Below are positions 57,134 through 64,000 of a stretch of DNA of 64,000 nt, piece by piece. Below the pieces are notes generated by a model. That model searched no databases. It worked only from the letters and a program-made list of their open reading frames with translations, and was not told the origin of the DNA. A program made the position numbers and the translations under genes. Location: assembly GCF_014203275.1 (NCBI RefSeq), contig NZ_JACHIP010000002.1, positions 62,001-126,000 of the forward strand, in the 5' to 3' direction. This stretch comes from Granulicella aggregans. GTDB taxonomy: Bacteria > Acidobacteriota > Terriglobia > Terriglobales > Acidobacteriaceae. Within the stretch, counting starts at the first letter, position 1; each line of letters starts with the position of its first letter.

Positions 57134-57646
57134 ATGTCCGACATTCCTGGTATCAGCGAACTCACCGAGATCATCGGTGACGATAAAAGCTTTGTTCTCC
57201 GGATCGTGCAGCCCGGACTTGCCGGGTTGATGGACGGATCGGTGTCGACGCTTGCGCCGATCTTCGCGACTGCCTTTGCAACGCACAACTCCCGAACCGT
57301 CTTCCTCATCGGGCTGGCATCGGCGGTCGGGGCAGGAATATCGATGGCCTTTTCCGAGGGTCTATCGGATGACGGCGAACTTACAGGACGGGGAAATCCG
57401 GTGTTTCGCGGGATCGTTACCGGGTTGATGACCTTTCTTGGCGGATTTCTGCACACGCTTCCCTTTCTCATCCCCAACGTCCACACGGCGTTGACCTGGG
57501 CTTACGCAGTCGTTGGGATTGAACTAGTCGTCATTGCGCTGATCCGACACCGGTATTTCAAGACCAGCTTTGCGCTTTCATGCCTGCAGGTGATCGTGGG
57601 CGGCGGTCTGGTGTTTGCTGCGGGCGTTCTTATTGGGCAGTCGTAG
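57134..57646 (+). CDS. VIT-type (CCC1-like) membrane protein
   Basis: From ATG at 57134 the product has 170 residues with five hydrophobic segments. The family pattern is IVQPGLAGLMDGSVSTLAPIFATAFATHNSRTVFLIGLASAVGAGISMAFSEGLSDDGELTGRGNPVFRGIVTGLMTFLGG, corresponding to the first helices, metal-binding loop and third helix of VIT1/CCC1 iron or manganese transporters. It is shorter than VIT1 and the metal-binding domain is reduced. Family members export iron or manganese from the cytoplasm. Metal transport is inferred from fold resemblance only. Confidence 0.78.
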   Translation: MSDIPGISELTEIIGDDKSFVLRIVQPGLAGLMDGSVSTLAPIFATAFATHNSRTVFLIGLASAVGAGISMAFSEGLSDDGELTGRGNPVFRGIVTGLMTFLGGFLHTLPFLIPNVHTALTWAYAVVGIELVVIALIRHRYFKTSFALSCLQVIVGGGLVFAAGVLIGQS

Positions 57647-57920
57647 CAGTTCTAGAGAGTTTATGAGGTTCTACGAACTTCTTGCAGAACCTCGCTCGTC
57701 ATCGGATCGGCAGAAAATAGCGCTGTCAAATTAACCTCTGTGAGACCGTTACGCGCAACGCTCATCCGGAAAGAGATGATCTACAGTCCCTCTTATGGAG
57801 ATACTGCGTTTACCGTGCCATTTTTCGACTCTTTTCTCGAACGTCAGCTCGCGAATCCCATAAACTAGACATTAGGCCTACGGGCCAACCCATCTTGTTA
57901 CGAACCCAGGAAGAATCCTC

Positions 57921-59558
57921 ATGATCTCTGTCTCAAATGTCACTATGCGGTATGGCTCGAAGCTTCTCTTCGAGGATGTGTCGGTCACTTTCACGACCGG
58001 ACGGCGCTACGGCCTCACCGGGCCGAACGGCGCAGGCAAGTCTACCTTCATGAAGTGTCTGACGGGCGAGATCGACCCGCAGAAGGGCACGGTCGTCCGT
58101 CCGCGCAAAATTGGTGTGCTTTCGCAGGATCAGTACGCCTTCGATGCGTATCGCGTGATAGACACCGTCATCATGGGCAACAAGGCTTTGTGGGCGGCGC
58201 TTGAAGAGCGCGAGATCATCTACAACAAGGCCGAGATGACCGACGAAGACGGGTCACGGTTGGGCGAGCTCGAAGGCACCGTAGGCGACGAAGACGGCTA
58301 CGAAGCCGAGGCGAATGCAGCAGTGTTACTGCAGGGACTCGACATTCCCGACGAGCTGCACGATCGCAAGATGTCGGAGCTCCAGGGTGGCCAGAAGGTG
58401 CGTGTCCTGCTGGCGCAGGCGCTCTTCGGTAATCCGCAGGCGCTGCTGCTGGACGAGCCGACGAACTATCTTGACCTCGAATCGATCCACTGGCTGCAGG
58501 ACTTTCTGATCCGCTACAACGGGACCGTGATCACGATCTCGCATGATCGTCACTTCCTGAACAACGTGTGTACGCACATCGCCGACATCGACTACGAGAC
58601 GATCATCACCTACAACGGCGGCTACGATGACATGGTCTTTCAGAAGACCAGCGTCCGCACGCGTATTGAATCGCAGAACGAACAGCGCGAGAAGAAGATC
58701 GCGCAGTTGAACGACTTCATCGCGCGGTTCTCCGCCGGTACGCGTTCAAGCCAGGTGAACTCGCGTAAGAAGGAAGTCGAGCGGCTGGCGACGAGCGAAC
58801 TGGCGCGCTCGAACATCGCGCGTCCGTACATCGCGTTCAAGATGGAGCGGCCCTCGGGCAAGAACGTGCTGGAGTTCGAGCACGTGAACAAGAGCTACGA
58901 GCAGAAAGACGGCAAGGTCGAGCACGTCATCAACGACTTCTCCGCCTCCATCTCTCGCGGAGATAAGGTCATCCTGATGGGCCGCAACGGCCAGGGTAAG
59001 ACAACGCTGCTAAAGGCTCTGCTGGCGAACGGACCTGGCATTGACGAGAAGGATGTTTCGATCGACTCGGGCTCGGTGAAGTGGGGACATGAGGCGCAGA
59101 TCGGCTACTTCGCGCAGGACCACAAGGGATCGATCCAACTGGGCATGACGGCATCTGACTGGCTGCACCAGTTTGATCCGCAAGCGACCAAGGAAGATAT
59201 TCGCGGCATTCTCGGCCAGATGCTGTTCAAGGGCGAAGAGGGACTCAAGAAAACCGATGCGTTATCGGGAGGCGAGGCTGCACGGCTGCTGTTCTGCAAG
59301 ATCATGCTGCAGAAGCCGAACGTGCTGGTACTGGACGAGCCAACGAATCACCTTGATCTCGAGAGCATCAATGCTCTGAACCAGGCGATTCAGAAGTACG
59401 AGGGCACGGTCTTCCTGGTGACGCATGACCAGGACCTGATCGAAGAAGCAGGGACACGCATCTGGCATTTTGAGGGCGGCCCAACAGACTTCCGCATCAC
59501 CGACCATAAGGGACCTTACGAGGAATACCAGCAGCAGCTTGCAATGGCCTCGAAGTAG
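57921..59558 (+). CDS. ABC-F family ATPase (YbiT/Uup-like)
   Basis: The 545-residue soluble protein has two ABC domains and no membrane segment. Walker A motifs are GPNGAGKST (first) and GRNGQGKTT (second). Signature motifs are SELQGGQKVRVLLAQAL (LQGGQ, first) and LSGGEAARLLFCKIM (second). Walker B motifs are LLLDEPTNYLDLESIHWLQDF and VLVLDEPTNHLDLES. The linker between the domains (about 245-320) contains the basic stretch expected of ABC-F proteins. These bind the ribosome E site and release stalled ribosomes; some protect against antibiotics. The subtype resembles YbiT. A 22-bp palindrome at 59573 follows. Confidence 0.93.
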   Translation: MISVSNVTMRYGSKLLFEDVSVTFTTGRRYGLTGPNGAGKSTFMKCLTGEIDPQKGTVVRPRKIGVLSQDQYAFDAYRVIDTVIMGNKALWAALEEREIIYNKAEMTDEDGSRLGELEGTVGDEDGYEAEANAAVLLQGLDIPDELHDRKMSELQGGQKVRVLLAQALFGNPQALLLDEPTNYLDLESIHWLQDFLIRYNGTVITISHDRHFLNNVCTHIADIDYETIITYNGGYDDMVFQKTSVRTRIESQNEQREKKIAQLNDFIARFSAGTRSSQVNSRKKEVERLATSELARSNIARPYIAFKMERPSGKNVLEFEHVNKSYEQKDGKVEHVINDFSASISRGDKVILMGRNGQGKTTLLKALLANGPGIDEKDVSIDSGSVKWGHEAQIGYFAQDHKGSIQLGMTASDWLHQFDPQATKEDIRGILGQMLFKGEEGLKKTDALSGGEAARLLFCKIMLQKPNVLVLDEPTNHLDLESINALNQAIQKYEGTVFLVTHDQDLIEEAGTRIWHFEGGPTDFRITDHKGPYEEYQQQLAMASK

Positions 59559-59572
59559 TTCGATCAGAAGTT

Positions 59573-59594
59573 CCCGTCGGCTATAGCCGACGGG
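59573..59594. repeat. 22-bp perfect palindrome between ABC-F gene and DUF2237 gene
   Basis: CCCGTCGGCTATAGCCGACG and the closing GG form a perfect palindrome. No T tract follows, so a terminator role is not certain. Confidence 0.6.
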
Positions 59595-59617
59595 CAAGGA
59601 TATACGAGGTCTTTATC

Positions 59618-60019
59618 ATGGCAATCAGTGAGCCGACTAAAGCTCCAGGCAAAAACGTGCTCGGCCAACCACTCTCGACCTGTGGCTGCGAGCCGATGAC
59701 GGGCTTCTATCGGACGGGATGCTGTGAGACTGGCCCGGATGATCTCGGAGTTCATACCATCTGTTGCGTGGTGGATGCGAAGTTCCTTGCGGCCTCGAAG
59801 GCGCTGGGCAACGATCTGTCAACCCCGATGCCGGCCTATGGATTTCCTGGGCTGAAGCCCGGAGATCGATGGTGCGTGTGCGCGGCGCGGTGGCTGCAGG
59901 TGCAGCAGGCGGGCGCAGGATGTCCGGTCGTGCTCGAGGCGACGCACGAGGACACGCTGCGTATTGTTCCCTTCGAGCTACTGATCCAGTACGGCGTCAT
60001 TCCTGATCGTCTTCACTAA
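59618..60019 (+). CDS. DUF2237 family protein, Cys-rich
   Basis: The 133-residue protein matches DUF2237: KNVLGQPLSTCGCEPMTGFYRTGCCETGPDDLGVHTICCVVDAKFLAASKALGNDLSTPMPAYGFPGLKPGDRWCVCAARWLQVQQAGAGCPVVLEATHEDTLRIVP. It has eight Cys residues, seven of them grouped in CGC, GCC, ICC and CVC pairs, which suggests metal or redox chemistry. The function is unknown. There is no signal peptide, so it acts in the cytoplasm. It is transcribed after the ABC-F gene, with 59 bases between. Confidence 0.92.
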   Translation: MAISEPTKAPGKNVLGQPLSTCGCEPMTGFYRTGCCETGPDDLGVHTICCVVDAKFLAASKALGNDLSTPMPAYGFPGLKPGDRWCVCAARWLQVQQAGAGCPVVLEATHEDTLRIVPFELLIQYGVIPDRLH

Positions 60020-60820
60020 GTTCCAATAAATGGCTGGAAGAATCCCTGCTGGCGGAGGCACGCTGACCTCTAACTGAGGCCTTGGCGTCAGATGCCGACC
60101 TGTATGCCCACATCGGGAAACGCCGGGTACTTCAGTGTGGCCGAACCGCGTGTAAGGGTGTTCATGCCTGATCGATCTTCGCCGATACAGAGGACAAATC
60201 AATCCCCTGAACTTTACCGTTCCCTGTACTCCGCGCCTGGCACCCGAACGAAAGTTGCATGTTAAATCGATGTAAACATTGGCTTAAACGTCGCGACCAC
60301 GTGTTAGTACGCCCCAAAAATTCAATATTTGGGAATTTATTTCCTATTGTAGAAGTGGTCCATCGCCTCTAGCCTTGTAATTAATAACTAAACCAGACAT
60401 CTCTCAAACGCGAGCCTCCTCGTGAAGCACTGGCTATATGTGTGCCTTAGAAGGCTTGGCCGAACTTGAAACTCCGGGTCCAACAGAGTCGAAACACGAT
60501 ACCGATACCAGCGCCCCGTTCCGACAGTTGAAGGAAGACTTTTCATTTCGCCCATAGCCAGAGATCTGACGATAGACAGGAGCTTCGCGTTGAGCAATCA
60601 ACCACAGAGCGATAACACCTTCGTAGGACTTGATACGCCTATTCGGCAATTCACTCTACCGGCGTGCCGAAATAGCATTTCGCTTAGAGGACTAAGAAGG
60701 TCCCGAATTGCAGGCCCCCATTTTCCGTTATGCATGAATGTATCCGGTTCAACAGCCGGTATTCAAGCACTGAAGTATGTAACTGCTGCCTTAACTAAAT
60801 TTTTTTCGGAGCCCTCCCTC
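60020..60820. other. 800-bp AT-richer region upstream of the secreted hydrolase gene
   Basis: No convincing gene was seen in either strand; short minus-strand frames (60388-60597, 60434-60649) have no ribosome sites or family patterns. Base composition is visibly lower in GC than the rest of the window. The region may carry the promoter and an extended leader of the gene at 60821, or a decayed insertion. No riboswitch was recognised. Confidence 0.45.
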
Positions 60821-63800
60821 ATGCACATTTCAGGACTCAAGCAAAACACATTCTCTATGTACGGTCGTTTGATAGCGATTGCGCTATTTGCTATTTGCTC
60901 CACAACGTCCTCATTCGGGCAGTCAGCTTCGACACCGACGACGATCAACATTACTGACACGCCGAAACTGAAGACGGCAAAGCGCATCGGATTGGTGCTT
61001 GGCAATCAAAACTTCTATGACTCCGGGCAGTTCATGCGAAACCTTGCGTTCCGCAACCCTGGCTTCGAAGGTGAAATCTGGCAGTCGATCATCCACTGCG
61101 AGTACGTCACCGCGACCACTTGCACGGACGACGACCTTTACACCTATTGGCCAGCGAATTTTCTGGCAAATGCACAGGCCGAATTTATCGTCGGCGCGGC
61201 TACAGGACAGACGACTACGGTTCAGAGCAGCACCGCCGCGGTAATCGGTGCTACTGGTGTCACGATCAAGTTTCCCGCCCTCGCCAAAGCACCAGCGGTG
61301 GGCGATTATGTCGTTGTACGCATGTCCGTTCCCGGCAACGCGGCAGCGGGCTGGTGGCCGCAAGGATCCGCAGGAACGACCTTCACCACCGAATACTCCG
61401 ATCTCTCTCCGAACACACCGGGTAAGCAGGCGCTGCGTGTGACCCAGGGCACTTCGGACCAGGCCTCCGTGACAAGCTACATGGACAGCACCGCGGGTGT
61501 GTCATATCTGCAGATGAATGGGACTTACACCATTACCTTCCGGGCTAAAGGAACGGGCGGGAGCAACAAAGTAGAGATTAACATGAGCCGTCCGGGCGTC
61601 ACCTTCTTCGACCAGGTAGTGACACTGACCACATCCTGGCAGGATTACAAATACACATTTACCGCGAAGGACATTGATGTCCCCGGGACCGTCGCCCTGA
61701 AATTTTACCTTGCAGGCAGCTCCATGCTGATTGACGACGTAGCCCTCACGGCGGCTGCTGGCGCAAACAACCCCACCGTCTATCGTGACGAGGTCGTCGC
61801 CACTCTGCAGAAGCTCAAGCCTGGCATTCTGCGGTTCATGGACTCAGGTACGAACTGGGGCAGCACCTTTGACAACCTGATACAACCGGACTTCGCACGG
61901 CGGCGCGCGGGATACAGCAACCATAACTCCGAAAACGACGATATCCCGCTAAGCCTGCACGACTATCTTGTTCTCTGCCAGACAATCGGAGCCGAGCCCT
62001 GGTTTACGATGCCGACCGGCATGACCACGCAAGAGATGCTCGACGTGATGGACTACTTCGGCGGATCGACCTCCACGACTTACGGAGCGCGTCGCGCAGC
62101 CCTCGGACAGACAGCTCCGTGGACCACTGTGTTTCCCAAGATCCATCTTGAGTTCGGTAACGAAGTCTGGAACACCTCAAACCCGGGTGCCAGCATGACC
62201 GACCCCTTGTCTTACGGCAAGCGGGCGGGCGTGATCTTTACAACGGCCAAGTCCTCTCCGTCCTACTCGGCTAAGGCATTCGATCTGGTTCAGGACGGGT
62301 TTCAGGCGAATCCCTGGTGGTCCCAGCAGGCACTCTCCACGAGCACCAACTATGACACGGTAACTGTCGCCGCATACACGTTCGGCACTCTCTCTGACGT
62401 CTCGTCGAACGAAGCGATCTACGGCCCGATGTTCGCTGAGCCCGAAGCGGCGAACAGCACGGTCGGCGGGATCTTGAATCAGTCTGCAGTCCTGGCTGCG
62501 GCGGCGAATCCGCCAGCCAAGCTAGCCATCTATGAAGAGAACATGGGCACCATTCAGGGCACCGCCTCGCAGGCTCTGGTGAACGCCAACATAGCTGGCG
62601 TTGGCGCAGGTCTCTCCACAGCTGTCAACCAGTTACTTCTTCTCCGCGACCTGGGCATCACCGATCAGAACTTCTTTGCTCTGGCCGGCCCGAGTGCTCC
62701 CTTTATCGGCTCCGGCGGGTCGAACGCAACGCTCTCACCGATCTGGGGTGGAGTGATTGACATGGGCGGGCCGACCAACCGCGTCAGACCGACCTTTCTG
62801 TCCGAGCAACTCGAGAACTCCGCCATTCTGCCGACGTTGCTAACGACAACGCAGACCGGAGCGAACCCGACATGGAACCAGGCTTACACCATAAATGACG
62901 ACTTCAGCCTGGCGGGGGCACACTATCTCCAGAGCTTCGCTTTCACAGACGGCACCAAGCTGAACATCATTCTGTTCAACCTGAGCCGCACCACCGCTCT
63001 GCCCGTCAACTTTGCCGGCCTGAACACTCCGCTAGGCACGGCAACGATCAGCACGCTGACCGGGACGAGCCTTAGCGCGAATAACGAAACATCACAGAAT
63101 GTGGCTATTACGTCGAAGTCTCAGACGCTGACCACAAGCTCGACGCTAACCTTGGCTCCGTTCTCGATGACCGTTGTGAGTGTTGATGCTCCGGTTGTTC
63201 CGATTGAGATCACAAGCATGACGGCAACCTGCGCCAATGCGTCGCTCTCTCCGGGCAACTCAACGACCTGCACCGCGAACGTCGTCGGTCAGGGTAAATA
63301 TGACTCCAGTGTCAGCTGGTCAGCCGATACCGGGACGATCGACAGCAACGGCAATTACACCGCTCCAAGTTCGATTCCTTCGAATGGAAAAGCGACAATC
63401 ACCGTGATCTCCAATCAAGACAAAACTCAGAAGGTCAAAATAACGATCTCGATTGCTAATAGCAGCATCACTGGCGTAACAGCGACCTGCCCATCGACTG
63501 CAATCAATCAGGGTGCCACAACCACCTGCACAGCTACAGTCAACGGAACGGGAAGCTTCTCTTCGGCTTACACCTGGGCCGCATCGGCGGGCAGCGTCAC
63601 TAGCAACGGCACGCTCACCGCGCCGACGACTGGTAGCACCATGACCTTGAAGGCAACCAGCACGCAAGACCCGACGAAGACTGCTACCGTCACTCTCGCG
63701 CTGTCCCAGGTCCTGATCATGGGCACCCCCTCGAGCAAGGTGACGAGCACAACCGTCACGGTCTCCTGGCCGTTGAACATGGTTGCGTACAGTGGCATCA

Positions 63801-64000
63801 CCTACGGCACAACCTCGGGGCTTGGCTCAAGCACTCCTTATAGCCCGATCACGTCCACCACGCCAAGCCTTACCCTGACCGGCCTGACACCGGCCACCAC
63901 GTACTACATGGTGGTGTACTCGTTCATCAATAACCAGACTGTGGAGAAGACGTACGCCGTAACCACAGCCAGCACGTCAAGCACGGTCACCGGAGTTTCG
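60821..64000 (+). CDS. Large secreted glycoside-hydrolase-like protein with Ig-like and fibronectin-like domains (partial)
   Basis: The frame from ATG 60821 stays open for 1060 codons to the right edge. Residues about 12-33 are a signal peptide (YGRLIAIALFAICSTTSSFG). A carbohydrate-binding-like beta-sandwich follows at about 220-300 (GVSYLQMNGTYTITFRAKG ... SWQDYKYTFTAKD). A TIM-barrel-like region runs from about 320 to 650, with KIHLEFGNEVWNTSNPGA, where Glu448 after Asn fits the clan A acid/base, and AIYEENMGT, where Glu572 or Glu573 is a possible nucleophile. From about 790 come two Ig-like repeats (ITSMTATCANASLSPGNSTT, then ITGVTATCPSTAINQGATTT) and a fibronectin-like segment. It probably degrades a plant or fungal glycan. 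The family is not fixed. Confidence 0.68.
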   Translation, partial: MHISGLKQNTFSMYGRLIAIALFAICSTTSSFGQSASTPTTINITDTPKLKTAKRIGLVLGNQNFYDSGQFMRNLAFRNPGFEGEIWQSIIHCEYVTATTCTDDDLYTYWPANFLANAQAEFIVGAATGQTTTVQSSTAAVIGATGVTIKFPALAKAPAVGDYVVVRMSVPGNAAAGWWPQGSAGTTFTTEYSDLSPNTPGKQALRVTQGTSDQASVTSYMDSTAGVSYLQMNGTYTITFRAKGTGGSNKVEINMSRPGVTFFDQVVTLTTSWQDYKYTFTAKDIDVPGTVALKFYLAGSSMLIDDVALTAAAGANNPTVYRDEVVATLQKLKPGILRFMDSGTNWGSTFDNLIQPDFARRRAGYSNHNSENDDIPLSLHDYLVLCQTIGAEPWFTMPTGMTTQEMLDVMDYFGGSTSTTYGARRAALGQTAPWTTVFPKIHLEFGNEVWNTSNPGASMTDPLSYGKRAGVIFTTAKSSPSYSAKAFDLVQDGFQANPWWSQQALSTSTNYDTVTVAAYTFGTLSDVSSNEAIYGPMFAEPEAANSTVGGILNQSAVLAAAANPPAKLAIYEENMGTIQGTASQALVNANIAGVGAGLSTAVNQLLLLRDLGITDQNFFALAGPSAPFIGSGGSNATLSPIWGGVIDMGGPTNRVRPTFLSEQLENSAILPTLLTTTQTGANPTWNQAYTINDDFSLAGAHYLQSFAFTDGTKLNIILFNLSRTTALPVNFAGLNTPLGTATISTLTGTSLSANNETSQNVAITSKSQTLTTSSTLTLAPFSMTVVSVDAPVVPIEITSMTATCANASLSPGNSTTCTANVVGQGKYDSSVSWSADTGTIDSNGNYTAPSSIPSNGKATITVISNQDKTQKVKITISIANSSITGVTATCPSTAINQGATTTCTATVNGTGSFSSAYTWAASAGSVTSNGTLTAPTTGSTMTLKATSTQDPTKTATVTLALSQVLIMGTPSSKVTSTTVTVSWPLNMVAYSGITYGTTSGLGSSTPYSPITSTTPSLTLTGLTPATTYYMVVYSFINNQTVEKTYAVTTASTSSTVTGVS

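Noticed and set aside
60388..60649. Short minus-strand frames in the AT-richer region
   Set aside because: They overlap each other in different frames and have no ribosome sites or recognisable motifs.
1..64000. tRNA, rRNA, CRISPR and phage or transposase genes
   Set aside because: None were recognised; T-loop-like GTTCGAA segments seen lie in genes or in repeat family B and do not fold into a cloverleaf by eye.

Overview
The window is GC-rich, densely coded bacterial chromosome. Its contents point to an acidobacterium of the Terriglobia/Acidobacteriaceae type (Granulicella, Terriglobus or Edaphobacter-like). The pointers are two secreted proteins of the acidobacterial VWFA-related family, many small lineage-type secreted proteins, a short metabolic his cluster, and two families of short palindromic intergenic repeats. 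No rRNA, tRNA, CRISPR array, phage or transposase gene was seen. The species assignment is an inference from gene content and style, not from a marker gene.

Layout. 1-4413 (minus) is a probable cell-surface polysaccharide operon: a polymerase-like membrane protein, an acyltransferase, an orphan FtsX/MacB-type permease and a glycosyltransferase-like membrane protein cut by the left edge. 4685-12869 holds a RodZ-like protein, metK, a transglutaminase-like protein, a DUF3455 protein, ada, an MFS carrier and ahcY; metK and ahcY are two steps of the activated methyl cycle. 13102-14978 carries small secreted proteins and an acetyltransferase. 15023-22886 is the histidine operon: hisL, I, G, D, C, B, H, F and A, with three non-his small genes between its members. 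22954-26575 has two divergent VWFA-related secreted proteins and a DMT transporter. 26618-32729 carries tatA, a beta-barrel protein, glgC, small proteins and gcvT. 32961-44398 is a patchwork of redox, efflux and regulator genes (nitroreductase, beta-carbonic anhydrase, GlxA/AraC, MarR, TetR, MATE, MFS, an esterase) ending in gcvH. 44599-51450 contains a parS-like site, a PiT phosphate transporter, scpB, a PadR regulator and rluB. 51457-60019 carries msrA, an isochorismatase-like hydrolase, an AmpG-like MFS, a DEAD-box helicase, a VIT-like carrier and an ABC-F ATPase. From 60821 a very large secreted glycoside-hydrolase-like protein runs off the right edge.

Regulation can be read directly in several places. 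A His-rich leader peptide followed by an intrinsic terminator precedes hisI, which is a classical attenuator. Perfect inverted repeats lie next to the marR, padR and tetR genes and are probably their operators. A 24-bp palindrome with a canonical ParB-binding core lies about 2 kb upstream of scpB, so this part of the chromosome may lie in the origin-proximal half.

The most notable observations are the histidine attenuator with its apparently leaderless leader peptide, the insertion of unrelated small genes (one broken by an amber codon) into the his operon, the parS site, the 55-bp padR palindrome, a loop-less 52-bp palindrome between two convergent genes, and two repeat families, one of which brackets single genes as direct copies.
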